The notes under the pieces are model-generated. The model saw only the letters and a program-made list of their open reading frames with translations. It had not been told where the DNA came from and did no database searches. A DNA stretch of 64,000 nucleotides from Roseibium alexandrii DFL-11 (GTDB taxonomy: Bacteria > Pseudomonadota > Alphaproteobacteria > Rhizobiales > Stappiaceae). Location of the stretch: positions 1,441,228-1,505,227 of the forward strand of contig NZ_CM011002.1 in the NCBI RefSeq assembly GCF_000158095.2, given 5' to 3'. Of the stretch, positions 55,882-64,000 are shown piece by piece; within the stretch, counting starts at the first letter, position 1; each line of letters starts with the position of its first letter. Position numbers and translations under genes: made by a program.

Positions 55882-56865
55882 TCAGGGCGTCAGCAATGGG
55901 CTGACAAACCCTTCAGGTTTCACGGCGAGCACCGGACACTTGAGGCTGTTGATGATGTTCTCAGCCGTGTTGCCAATGAAAACGCCACTGAGCCCTGTCC
56001 GGGCGACCGTTCCCATCACCACGAGATCCGCATTTTGTAGGTTACTCTGTATTTCAATCACGCGTTCCACCGCACCGCGGACCAGAAGCGGCCGTAAAAC
56101 CACGTTCGGACTTGCCAATCGCCGGCGCATTGTTTTGAGCAACCGGCGCATGGTTTCTTCGCGGATTTTCACTGTCTCCCGCACGTAGTCATTGGCTGCC
56201 TTGCGCGCATCCCCGGTGTCTGAAAAAGCCCAGACCATGCCCTCGCCAACCGCGTCCCATGCATGAAGCACGATGATTTCTGACCCGTGCGCATGCGCAA
56301 CACGCGCCGCAGCTTCGACAACGCGCTGGTTCAAGAGTTCCAAAGTGTCCGGTTCCGCCGCATCCCAGTTGTCCAAATCCACCGCAGCGATAACCCGGCG
56401 TGGCACCGGCTCAGCGGTCCCGGACTGCAACCAGACCGCACAGGGACATTTGCGCAATAGATGCTGGTCGTTGCTTGCATGAAGGAAACCACTGATGCCG
56501 GTCAACGGCTCGGCTGCTTTCACCACAAAATCACATCCCGTTTCACCGACATGCCTGATGATGCTCAGATACGCTTTTCCGACAACAATCCGAGGTTCAA
56601 TCACTTGATCCGGCAGAACCCTTTTCAGGTTCTCAGTCGCGCCCCCCCGCGCACGGGTCACCATCTCTTCAATAATCGCGTCTTTGTCGCGTCCGGCCAG
56701 CCGGGCGATAATCGCAATGTCCTGCGGTGGTTCCACGCAAGCGATCACCTCTAAACCGGCCTTATGCGCCTTTGCCAACTCGGCCGCGCTCTTAAGTGCA
56801 ATCTGCGTATCAGTGTCATCGATTACGGCAAGTATCTTTTTTGGACACCCCAGCTCACCAATCAT
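55882..56865 (-). CDS. Universal stress protein, tandem UspA domains
   Basis: 327 residues made of two UspA-like domains. The second ends with the ATP-binding pattern GTVARTGLSGVFIGNTAEN (G-2x-G-9x-G-[ST]-type) and the usual CPVLAVKPEGF. UspE-like arrangement. Start overlaps the stop of the antiporter gene by ATGA, so it may report on ion or energy state with that protein. Cytoplasmic. Confidence 0.92.
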   Translation of the reverse strand: MIGELGCPKKILAVIDDTDTQIALKSAAELAKAHKAGLEVIACVEPPQDIAIIARLAGRDKDAIIEEMVTRARGGATENLKRVLPDQVIEPRIVVGKAYLSIIRHVGETGCDFVVKAAEPLTGISGFLHASNDQHLLRKCPCAVWLQSGTAEPVPRRVIAAVDLDNWDAAEPDTLELLNQRVVEAAARVAHAHGSEIIVLHAWDAVGEGMVWAFSDTGDARKAANDYVRETVKIREETMRRLLKTMRRRLASPNVVLRPLLVRGAVERVIEIQSNLQNADLVVMGTVARTGLSGVFIGNTAENIINSLKCPVLAVKPEGFVSPLLTP

Positions 56866-58586
56866 GCCGGCAGTTCCTTTTGACCTTCAGGATCTTGCAG
56901 ACCGGGCAAAGAGGGAGCCGCGCGCCCGGCTATCATGTTTGCGGCGGCATAAGCTGCGTCACGGTACGGCATCATGACGATGTCAGCGTTTATCTTTGAG
57001 AGAGCCTCAGCAGTGACTTCACGGTGGGCGGCAACCGCAACACGTCCTTCAAACCCAAGATCACGGGCAGCTTTCAGCAAAGCAAAGCGCGGGTCATCAT
57101 GTGTAAGGCCGGTGTCGTGTTCCGGGACCGCCATCACGAGCCATTCCGCATTGCCAAGTGGAAGATGAGCAAGAAACTCCGGATCTGTCGCATCCCCAAA
57201 CAACACGTCATAGCCAAGCGTCCGGGCATTCCTGACAGCACCAGGGCTGAAATCCACACCAAGAATCCGTTTGCCATCCTCTTTCAATGCGTTGGCAATC
57301 CCGAGCCCGTACCGGCCCAGACCAAACAGGATCACGTCATAGGGCTTTGCAGACACGTTGCTGCCCTCGGGTTCGGCTGCCGTGTTGCGCCGTTCGAAGA
57401 TCCCAAGGAACGGTTCGAGCGCGGCATAGAGCTGATGCGAGAACGTGATCATGTAGGTCGATGCTGCGATTGTGACCAGCCCGACAAGTGTCACCAGGCC
57501 AAGCGCACGTTCATCCACGTGGCCGATCGTCAGCCCCATTGCCATGAAGATCAGAGAAAACTCGCTGATTTGCGCAACCGTCAAGCCGGCAAGAAACCCT
57601 GTCCGCTTGCGGTACCCCATGGCCCCCATGATCGCCAGAACGATCAAAGGGTTGCCAATCAGAACGAACAAGGAGAGCACGATGGCAGGGCCCACACTCG
57701 CGCCGAGGACCGACAGGTGCAGAGAAGCGCCGAGGGCGATAAAGAAGAACAGCAACAAAAAGTCACGAAGGCTGGCAAGACGCGCCGAAATTGCCTCGCG
57801 AAACGGTGTCGATGCCAGTGAGACACCGGCCAGCAGACCGCCCAGCTCCTTGCCAAATCCGAGGTAGTGACCGACCGCCGCAAGCAATGCCGCCCAGCCA
57901 ATGGCAAACGAAACCAGCAGTTCCGGCGCAGTGGACAGTTTTTCAACGAGCGGATTGGCGACAAAGCGGATGAAGACCGCGACGAACACCAGCGTCGCCA
58001 ATCCGTAGCCGAAGACTCGCAAAACATCGGCAAATGCACTGTCGCTGCCGCTCGCACTGCCGACACCAATCGCTGAAAGCGTGATCATGGCAACGACAAC
58101 AACGACATCCTGAACGATCAGGAAACCAAGGGCGATCCGGCCGTGCAGCGCGTCGATCTCACGCTTGTCCGACAACAGCTTCACAATGATGATTGTGGAC
58201 GAAAAAGTCAGCGCGATGGCAACATAGATCGCGGTGGTTGGTGTCATGCCAAGCGCGAGCGCGATCAGGAACCCGAAGACGGTCGTGAACAGGACCTGCC
58301 CCAATCCGGTCACCAGTGCGACCGGACCGAGAGTTCGGACAAGATTGTAGTCAAGTTTCAGTCCGACGAGAAACAAGAGGACCGCAATTCCAAGCTCCGC
58401 CAGCAGATCGATCTGGGCGTCCGACTGCGCAATTCCGAGAACCGAAGGACCGGCGAGGATGCCAACGGCGATAAAGCTGACGATCAGGGGCTGCCGCAAC
58501 AGCAGCCCCACAAAACCGACACTTGCTGCAAGAACGAGCAGAGCTGCTATCTCATAGAAGATATAGCCCTCAATCGCCGCTGCCAT
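56862..58586 (-). CDS. CPA2-family cation:proton antiporter with TrkA-N domain (KefB type)
   Basis: 574 residues. About 12 membrane helices (1-390), including the antiporter segments FIAVGILAGPSVLGI and GFLIVQDVVVVVAMI, then a Rossmann TrkA-N/RCK domain (about 415-560, VILFGLGRYGLGIANAL) that binds NAD(H) or a similar ligand. Exports K+ in exchange for protons. Co-translated with the UspA gene. No glutathione-partner (KefG/F) gene nearby. Confidence 0.92.
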   Translation of the reverse strand: MAAAIEGYIFYEIAALLVLAASVGFVGLLLRQPLIVSFIAVGILAGPSVLGIAQSDAQIDLLAELGIAVLLFLVGLKLDYNLVRTLGPVALVTGLGQVLFTTVFGFLIALALGMTPTTAIYVAIALTFSSTIIIVKLLSDKREIDALHGRIALGFLIVQDVVVVVAMITLSAIGVGSASGSDSAFADVLRVFGYGLATLVFVAVFIRFVANPLVEKLSTAPELLVSFAIGWAALLAAVGHYLGFGKELGGLLAGVSLASTPFREAISARLASLRDFLLLFFFIALGASLHLSVLGASVGPAIVLSLFVLIGNPLIVLAIMGAMGYRKRTGFLAGLTVAQISEFSLIFMAMGLTIGHVDERALGLVTLVGLVTIAASTYMITFSHQLYAALEPFLGIFERRNTAAEPEGSNVSAKPYDVILFGLGRYGLGIANALKEDGKRILGVDFSPGAVRNARTLGYDVLFGDATDPEFLAHLPLGNAEWLVMAVPEHDTGLTHDDPRFALLKAARDLGFEGRVAVAAHREVTAEALSKINADIVMMPYRDAAYAAANMIAGRAAPSLPGLQDPEGQKELPA

Positions 58587-58614
58587 GACTAAAATCCTCT
58601 CTGTTTGCTGCCGG

Positions 58615-59634
58615 TTACAACGTCATCACAATGCGGCCGTCGATTTTGCCCAGCTCCATCCGGCCAAAGATGTCATTGATGTTGTCGAGTGACTCTGTGG
58701 CGTAATGCGACGCAACTTTTCCCTCTGCGGCAAATGCAAAGCTTTCAGCGAGATCCGCCCGTGTTCCAACGATCGAGCCCCGGATGGTTTTCCGGTTGAG
58801 AACAACGTCAAAAATGTTAAGCGGGAAATCGCCGGGCGGCAGGCCGACAAGGCTCATGGTTCCGCCGGGAGCCAACATGCCGACCGCTTGGGCAAAAGCG
58901 GAATTCGAGACGGCCGTTACCAGCACACCATCTGCGCCGCCCAATCGGGTGAGCTCCTCTATTGGGTCTTGTGTCCTAGCATTGATTGTAATTTCGGCGC
59001 CCAAATCAGAGGCAAGCTTCAGCTTGTGATCAGCAACGTCCACGGCAATGACATGCAGCCCCATTGCCTTGGCGTATTGAACCGCGAGGTGCCCCAACCC
59101 ACCGACACCGGATATGACGACGCTCTTCCCAGGGCGAAGGTCACATTCCTTCAGGCCTTTATAGACCGTGACGCCCGCGCACAGGATCGGCGCTGCCGGC
59201 GCGAAATCGACCCCGTCCGGAATATGCCCGACATAGGCCGGATCAGCTTCGACATACTCGGCGAACCCGCCATTGACTGTGTATCCGGTGTACTGCGGAT
59301 CGGTCCGGCAAAGGGTTTCCCAACCGGTTATGCATGAGTTGCAGTGGCCGCAAGCATGATGAAGCCAGGGCACCCCAACACGGTCGCCCTCCTTAACAGA
59401 CGTGACACCGCGCCCGACCTCGGCAACGTAGCCGACACCTTCATGGCCCGGAATGAAGGGCGGTTCAGGCCTGACGGGCCAATCGCCCTTGGCGGCATGG
59501 AGGTCGGTATGGCACACACCGCTGGCTTCGATCTTGACCACGATGTGACCTTCACGCGCGCCTGGCTTTTCGACCTCTCTGATTTCCAGTGGCTTGCCAA
59601 ATCCTGTGACCACTGCAGCTTTCATTTTGGGCAT
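58615..59634 (-). CDS. adhP: Zinc-dependent alcohol dehydrogenase (AdhP type)
   Basis: 339 residues. Catalytic zinc site: Cys in SGVCHTDLHAA and GHEGVGYVAEVG; structural zinc cysteines in HACGHCNSCITGWETLC; NAD-binding GVGGLGHLAVQYAK. Oxidises primary alcohols to aldehydes, or the reverse, in the cytoplasm. The ATG at 59634 has GAGGAC upstream and matches the family start (MPKMKAAVVTGF); the longer frame to 59754 is unsupported. Confidence 0.94.
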   Translation of the reverse strand: MPKMKAAVVTGFGKPLEIREVEKPGAREGHIVVKIEASGVCHTDLHAAKGDWPVRPEPPFIPGHEGVGYVAEVGRGVTSVKEGDRVGVPWLHHACGHCNSCITGWETLCRTDPQYTGYTVNGGFAEYVEADPAYVGHIPDGVDFAPAAPILCAGVTVYKGLKECDLRPGKSVVISGVGGLGHLAVQYAKAMGLHVIAVDVADHKLKLASDLGAEITINARTQDPIEELTRLGGADGVLVTAVSNSAFAQAVGMLAPGGTMSLVGLPPGDFPLNIFDVVLNRKTIRGSIVGTRADLAESFAFAAEGKVASHYATESLDNINDIFGRMELGKIDGRIVMTL

Positions 59635-59828
59635 TGCTTGTCCTCGTGATTTTGAGTGGAAGTTTTTGCGTGCCTTCTGCGCGCACGTTCTCAAGTGCGT
59701 GCGCCTTTGGTTCGCGCGTTTTTTTTCATTCGTCTGTGTGTTTGCGCCAGACAATCAGCGGGCAGTATTCGATGTTCCCTGACCAAACAGACTGTGCAGC
59801 AGTAACGAAATGCACGGGCCCAACGGGC

Positions 59829-60020
59829 TTATTTCCAGCTGGGCGCTCTGGTCGCGTGTTCGTTCACAAAGGCCTCTAGGTCTTTGACCGCCACTCGAAA
59901 CTCCCGGCCGAGCTTCACGGCCCGCAGTTCCTCTTGATGGATCCAGGTCCGCACCGTTGGTTCCCGCACCTTCAGGAGTTCGGCAATTTCATGCGTTGTC
60001 AGAAAAGGTTTGCTCAGCAT
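59829..60020 (-). CDS. Small excisionase/MerR-fold DNA-binding protein (63 aa)
   Basis: A complete one-domain helix-turn-helix protein: LTTHEIAELLKVREPTVRTW, then a wing (LRAVKLGREFRV) and a short last helix (VKDLEAFVNEH). Same size class and fold as BldC, Xis and similar small regulators that bind direct repeats side by side. Upstream of its start lies a set of CTCAA repeats every 10 bases (60059-60113), which may be its own operator. Not linked to an integrase in this window. Confidence 0.88.
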   Translation of the reverse strand: MLSKPFLTTHEIAELLKVREPTVRTWIHQEELRAVKLGREFRVAVKDLEAFVNEHATRAPSWK

Positions 60021-60058
60021 TTTCGGCTCCGGTGTGTGGTCACCGTATCTACAGGTGG

Positions 60059-60113
60059 CTCAAGAGCCATTGATTCTTGTCAAACACTCTCAACAATTCT
60101 CAAAAGTGCTCAA
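60059..60113. promoter_or_regulatory. 10-bp-phased CTCAA direct repeats, operator candidate
   Basis: CTCAA starts at 60059, 60089, 60099 and 60109, with GTCAA at 60079: every start falls on the same 10-base register, so all lie on one face of the helix. The 60059 copy is inside GGCTCAAGAGCC. The array is 39 to 93 bases upstream of the small HTH gene and about 170 bases before the divergent 60281 gene. Confidence 0.7.
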
Positions 60114-60280
60114 ACGACATCAGGACGACTCACATTCCAGGAGAAAAGACCGATTGGCAGGCCAATAGATGGCATACAACCCGACCAAAAATTAATTTCA
60201 TTTAATTGGTAACGTTATTGCCGACTTCCCATCTCCAAGGTGTCTTTGGATGACCCCGTCAATTTCTGGAGGAGAGAAGT

Positions 60281-60823
60281 ATGTTGAAACCTGTTGTTAT
60301 CGCCGCTGCTGCCGCACTCGCAGCCACTGCCGTTTCTGCTTCCGCGGCGACAAAGACTTCTGCTGAACTGACGGAAAAGGAGGTCACTGTGCTGAAGACC
60401 GCCTGGGGCGAAGGCATCGTCGAGATCGGCAAGGTACATACGGATGGCGGGGATTATAGAGCGGCGGCAACAAACCATATCGAGCAATTTTATGCTTACG
60501 GCGACCGTCCGGTTCTCTTCAAGCCAACGCTCGCCAGTGAAGATCAGTTCCGGGGAGACTTTGACGCAGCCCTCTCCTACTTTGTGGGTGGCGATATCTC
60601 AGAGGACAATGGCTTTGCGATCGCGCCTTATACCAATGTCCGATGGGAGCCAGAGGGTATGGTGATCAACGGCGAAACAGCCATGACCATGGGTAACTAT
60701 TACTTCATGACCACCGACGGCACAGAAGTGAAAGTTGAATACACCTTTGGTGTTGAGCGCATGGAAGATGGCGATCTGAAGATCGTGCTCCACCATTCAT
60801 CTGTCCCTTTTCCACCAAGCTGA
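60281..60823 (+). CDS. Secreted SnoaL-like protein of unknown function
   Basis: 180 residues: signal peptide (to SASA), then about 155 residues with an alpha-beta layout of the SnoaL/NTF2-like or CaMKII-association type (ALSYFVGGDISEDNGF, TNVRWEPEGMVINGETAM, MGNYYFMTTDGTEVKVEYTF shown in part). Such domains form a conical pocket; no catalytic residues can be assigned. GGAGGAG is close upstream. Preceded by the repeat array and followed by a hairpin. Confidence 0.8.
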   Translation: MLKPVVIAAAAALAATAVSASAATKTSAELTEKEVTVLKTAWGEGIVEIGKVHTDGGDYRAAATNHIEQFYAYGDRPVLFKPTLASEDQFRGDFDAALSYFVGGDISEDNGFAIAPYTNVRWEPEGMVINGETAMTMGNYYFMTTDGTEVKVEYTFGVERMEDGDLKIVLHHSSVPFPPS

Positions 60824-61199
60824 GTGCTGCAAAGGACCATGTAACTCTCTGGGAGGCGTTGGTGGTTCGCCACAGCCTCCCAACGTGTTTTCAAACCCAG
60901 TCCTCACACTGTCCAGCCTAATCATGATGTACACACACGGGTTCGCAATAACGGAACAAAACCAGACAATCTTTGTATTCTATTGACGTAATGACGGCCG
61001 GAAGCGTCACCGGTTTGAAATCTAAATCTGCATAGATTTGTCGGGCATTGACCGTCCCCGGAACCCGGAGGACCGCTCTGCCAGATCGTCGCTTTTATTA
61101 CTCAAGGGCTGCAGCTATAGTCACTACTACTCAAACGAGTAGCAGCCGAGAAATTCTCAGCCAAGACCGAAAACGGTCGCTAGCCAGGAGGAGCCGTCA
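60824..61199. other. Intergenic region: hairpins and phoX leader
   Basis: Starts with GGGAGGC...GCCTCCC (60851-60881) enclosing GTGG-TTCG-CCAC, a two-part stem that probably ends the 60281 transcript. Later a small hairpin, CTACTC-AAAC-GAGTAG (61127-61142), sits in the phoX leader about 45 bases before the ribosome site. No clear Pho box seen. Confidence 0.5.
60851..60881 (+). terminator. Probable terminator after 60281 gene
   Basis: GGGAGGC (60851-60857) pairs with GCCTCCC (60875-60881), and inside it GTGG-TTCG-CCAC pairs again. A short T-rich stretch (GTGTTTTC) follows. Moderately convincing, since the T run is interrupted. Confidence 0.55.
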
Positions 61200-63092
61200 A
61201 TGGCCGATATCGATACCAGAGACTTGTCGTTCGATGAATTCGACGAGGTCATAAGCCCGCGCCCGGAAGAAAACGACTTTGACCGGATCGTTGAATCTGC
61301 GATCAGCCGCCGTGGCTTTCTGGGCGGCGTTCTCGCGTTTGGCAGCTTTACCGCGCTTGGCACGAGCTTGGTACCGACCGGTGCAAAAGCCTCGGATGGC
61401 CGCTTTGCCTTTACCCAGATCCCGACTTCGACAGCGGACGACGTGATTGTCCCGGAAGGCTACAAATCGGAAATGCTGGTTCGGTGGGGCGATCCCTTGT
61501 GGTCCGATGTTCCCGAGTTTGATGATTCGACCCGCGGCACGGCGGACAGCCAGGCCCGCGCGTTCGGCGACAACACGGACGGCATGGACGTGTTCTCCCA
61601 TGACGGCAAAACGCTTCTCGTCGTCAACAACGAGTACACCAACCGCGACATCATCGCTCTAAGCGCTGAAGACAAGCGCATCATGGCGGAAGACGACATT
61701 GCCAAGGGCATGATGGCCCACGGCATCTCCGTTGTTGAAATCGCCAATGACGGTGGTACCTGGAAAATCGTCAAGGACAGCCCGTACAACCGCCGCATCA
61801 CGCCGCAAAGCGAGATGGAGCTGACCGGACCAGCCGCAGGCCATGACTTGATGAAGACCGAAGCCGATCCGACCGGCACCAAGTCTCTCGGCACCTGGAA
61901 CAACTGCGGCAACGGCGTCACCCCATGGGGCACGTACCTGACCTGCGAAGAAAACTTCAACGGTTATTTTTCCGCTCCGGAAAATCCGGACCGCGAAGTA
62001 TCTCCGGAACTTGCTCGGTATGGCGTGTCAGCAACGGACTGGGGTTACAACTGGGCCGTAATCGAAGATCGTTACGATGTCTCCAAGCATCCGAATGAGC
62101 CGAACCGCGCCGGTTATGTTGTCGAGATCGATCCGACCGACCCGACCTCCACACCGAAAAAACGCACTGCTCTTGGCCGTTTCAAGCACGAAAACGCCGA
62201 AGCCGTGGTCAACAATGACGGCCGCATTGTCGTTTACATGGGCGATGATGAACGCGGGGAGTTTGTCTACCGTTACGTTTCGAACGGCGTTTACGCGCCG
62301 GGTGCTCCGACCGACGAACTCCTAAACGACGGTATTCTGTATGTTGCCAAGTTCAGCGACAACGGCACTGGGGCATGGGTGGCCCTCACCCCGGAAACGA
62401 CAGGCATGGATCAGGCTGAAATCCATATCCATACACGCCAGGCAGGTTCCAAGGTCGGCGCGACCACCATGGACCGTCCGGAGTGGATTTCCGCCAATCC
62501 GAAGGCACCGGAAATCTACTGCTGCCTGACCAACAACAAGAAACGTGGCGTCAAGCCGAATGCCGGCGGCGACGACACATCCGTCAACGGTCCGAACCCG
62601 CGCGAGAAGAACAACTACGGTCAGATCGTCCGTTGGCGTCCGGATGGCGGCGACCATACGGCTCCTGGTTTCACCTGGGATCTTTATGTTCTTGCGGGCA
62701 ACCCGACCGTCCATTCCGATGCCTATGCCGGTTCCGCGAACATCAACGAAGAGAACATGTTCAACTCGCCGGACGGGCTGGCTTTCGACTCCAACGGCCT
62801 GGTCTGGATCCAGACGGATGGCAACTACAAGAACGAAGGCGATTTCGCCGGCCAAGGCAACAACCAGATGCTCGCCGGCGACCCGGTTACCGGTGAGATC
62901 CGCCGCTTCATGGTTGGTCCGAACGAGTGTGAAATCACCGGTCTGACCTGGAGCCCGGACCGCCGAACCATGTTTGTCGGCATCCAGCACCCTGGCGAGC
63001 GTGGCAACAGCCACTGGCCGGCTGGCGGCGCATCCGTTCCGCGGTCCGCGATCATCGCAGTGACCCGGGAAGATGGCGGCCTCGTCGGCTAA
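61200..63092 (+). CDS. phoX: PhoX-type secreted phosphatase (Tat substrate)
   Basis: 630 residues. Twin-arginine signal SRRGFLGG (about 37-44) followed by a hydrophobic core. The rest is a DUF839/PhoX beta-propeller: NNEYTNRD, CEENFNGYF, GRFKHENAE, DERGEFVYRYVS and NSPDGLAFDSNG, residues that in PhoX hold the Fe/Ca cofactor. It releases phosphate from organic esters in the periplasm, important under phosphate limitation. AGGAGG precedes the ATG. A strong terminator follows. Confidence 0.93.
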   Translation: MADIDTRDLSFDEFDEVISPRPEENDFDRIVESAISRRGFLGGVLAFGSFTALGTSLVPTGAKASDGRFAFTQIPTSTADDVIVPEGYKSEMLVRWGDPLWSDVPEFDDSTRGTADSQARAFGDNTDGMDVFSHDGKTLLVVNNEYTNRDIIALSAEDKRIMAEDDIAKGMMAHGISVVEIANDGGTWKIVKDSPYNRRITPQSEMELTGPAAGHDLMKTEADPTGTKSLGTWNNCGNGVTPWGTYLTCEENFNGYFSAPENPDREVSPELARYGVSATDWGYNWAVIEDRYDVSKHPNEPNRAGYVVEIDPTDPTSTPKKRTALGRFKHENAEAVVNNDGRIVVYMGDDERGEFVYRYVSNGVYAPGAPTDELLNDGILYVAKFSDNGTGAWVALTPETTGMDQAEIHIHTRQAGSKVGATTMDRPEWISANPKAPEIYCCLTNNKKRGVKPNAGGDDTSVNGPNPREKNNYGQIVRWRPDGGDHTAPGFTWDLYVLAGNPTVHSDAYAGSANINEENMFNSPDGLAFDSNGLVWIQTDGNYKNEGDFAGQGNNQMLAGDPVTGEIRRFMVGPNECEITGLTWSPDRRTMFVGIQHPGERGNSHWPAGGASVPRSAIIAVTREDGGLVG

Positions 63093-63112
63093 CGCGTTTC
63101 CCTGGAGCAGAA

Positions 63113-63144
63113 ACAAAAAAGGGCGCCAATCGGCGCCCTTTTCT
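63113..63144. terminator. Bidirectional terminator between phoX and PfpI gene
   Basis: AAAAAA-GGGCGCC-AATC-GGCGCCC-TTTT: 7-bp stem, 4-base loop, A run on one side and T run on the other, located between two convergent genes. Confidence 0.93.
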
Positions 63145-63163
63145 ATTGCCAACTATTGTTTGG

Positions 63164-63859
63164 TCATCCGAGCTTCGCGAGGATTTTTTCCGCTACAGCC
63201 TCAGAACTTGCCGGGTTCTGGCCGGTAATCAGATTGCCGTCTTCAACGGCAAATGAGGACCAGCTGGCCACGCTTTCATATACGCCACCTTTTGCCTTCA
63301 ACTCGTCTTCGAGCAGGAACGGCACTACGTTGGTGAGCCCCACAGCCTCTTCTTCATCATTGGTGAAACCGGCGACCTTGCGGCCCTTGACGAGTGGCGC
63401 GCCGTCCGGTGTTTTGGCGTTCAGCAAAACTGCCGGAGCGTGACAAACAGCCCCAACCGGCTTGCCTGAATTGAAGAAGGTTTCGATCAGGCCAATTGAG
63501 GTTGTGTCATAAGTCAGATCCCAAAGCGGACCGTGACCACCTGGGTAAAAGATCGCGTCGTAATCCGCGGCGTTCACATCATCCAGCTTCAATGTATTCG
63601 CCAGGATCTGTTGGGTTTCCGGATCAGCGTCAAAGCGGCGTGTTGCTTCGGTTGCAGCGGATGGATCGGAACTTTTCGGATCGATTGGCGGCTGGCCACC
63701 TTTTGGCGAAGCAAGCGTGATACTCGCGCCCTCATCCTTGAAGACATAATAAGGGGCGGCAAATTCTTCGACCCAGAAGCCGGTTTTCTGACCGGTGTCG
63801 CCAAGATCTTCATGGCTGGTCAGAACAATCAGAACTTTTTTGTCAGATACTTGCGGCAT
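63164..63859 (-). CDS. DJ-1/PfpI-family class I glutamine amidotransferase-like protein
   Basis: 231 residues. Catalytic Cys in GAVCHAPAVLLNAK, upstream FYPGGHGPLWDL, and a Glu in FWVEEFAAPYY, the set seen in the larger DJ-1 proteins (Hsp31/glyoxalase III-like). Such proteins remove methylglyoxal or act as stress chaperones. Start MPQVSDKK at 63859 is supported by the family length. Convergent with phoX. Confidence 0.9.
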   Translation of the reverse strand: MPQVSDKKVLIVLTSHEDLGDTGQKTGFWVEEFAAPYYVFKDEGASITLASPKGGQPPIDPKSSDPSAATEATRRFDADPETQQILANTLKLDDVNAADYDAIFYPGGHGPLWDLTYDTTSIGLIETFFNSGKPVGAVCHAPAVLLNAKTPDGAPLVKGRKVAGFTNDEEEAVGLTNVVPFLLEDELKAKGGVYESVASWSSFAVEDGNLITGQNPASSEAVAEKILAKLG

Positions 63860-64000
63860 CGAAATTCTCCGTTTTCAAAATTGGACGGACCATCTGTCCG
63901 GCGTGACCTTGATTTAATTTGCTCACCAAGTGATACCAATGGCAAATTAATTGGCTGTAATGTCAAAATATTTGATACGTAAATGAGAGCTGGTCCGCAT

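Noticed and set aside
59680..59730. GC-rich hairpin followed by eight T, considered as an sRNA terminator
   Set aside because: Stem contains mismatches, the T run is some 20 bases away, and no upstream transcript can be named.
1..64000. tRNA, rRNA and CRISPR arrays
   Set aside because: Looked for cloverleaf-like conserved tRNA ends, rRNA segments and regularly spaced repeats of 25-40 bases; none seen by eye.

Overview
The window looks like chromosome of a high-GC alphaproteobacterium, most likely a marine aerobic anoxygenic phototroph near Roseibium/Labrenzia (Stappiaceae); the family placement is inference. Direct support: a bchE-bchJ bacteriochlorophyll pair behind a TGT-N12-ACA site of the PpsR/CrtJ type, two alphaproteobacterial SOS boxes (GAAC-N7-GAAC, the reverse of GTTC-N7-GTTC) before lexA, and a lexA / comEC / gltX / gltA block of alphaproteobacterial type. 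No tRNA, rRNA or CRISPR array was seen.

Layout. 1-5816 (minus): a tight operon with three Rieske [2Fe-2S] proteins of different architecture (Rieske-glutamate-synthase-like, Rieske-ThDP enzyme, heme-type membrane domain-Rieske), two tiny membrane proteins and a Cys-rich membrane-anchored protein that runs off the left edge. 6200-8452 (plus): bchE, with a damaged 5' end, and bchJ. 8485-13260: a secreted DUF1194 protein, an octaheme cytochrome c with HEAT/TPR tail, and a frameshifted patatin lipoprotein. 13285-19196 (minus): AsmA-like protein, MltF-like transglycosylase, three small envelope proteins. 19258-27035 (minus): arylsulfatase, outer-membrane channel, two-component system, HlyD/DUF3302 pair and a formylglycine-generating enzyme whose 5' end is cut by an IS3-family element (about 27069-28282). 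28633-34835: envelope proteins, a second AsmA paralogue, and a DUF3299-NicO metal permease fusion followed by a DUF3299 remnant. 34837-41779: three secreted amidohydrolases, a second outer-membrane channel with a palindromic operator candidate, an AT-rich island and an AraC regulator. 41838-44942: 2-TM channel with an unusual filter, alpha/beta hydrolase lipoprotein, OprB-type porin. 45400-48740: a decayed Mu-like transposon. 48846-55375: lexA, comEC, gltX, gltA. 55523-64000: UspA, KefB-type antiporter, AdhP, a small excisionase-fold regulator facing 10-bp-phased repeats, a secreted small protein, PhoX and a DJ-1/PfpI protein.

The best candidates for something undescribed are (i) the multi-Rieske operon, which looks like a membrane-to-cytosol electron relay serving a ThDP enzyme and an FMN/Fe-S glutamate-synthase-like enzyme, and (ii) the 63-residue HTH protein with helically phased direct repeats upstream. 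Several genes carry lesions: bchE (four indels), the patatin (one indel in a T run), MuA (two in-frame stops) and FGE (IS). The indels sit mostly in homopolymers, so sequencing error has to be excluded before they are called decay.
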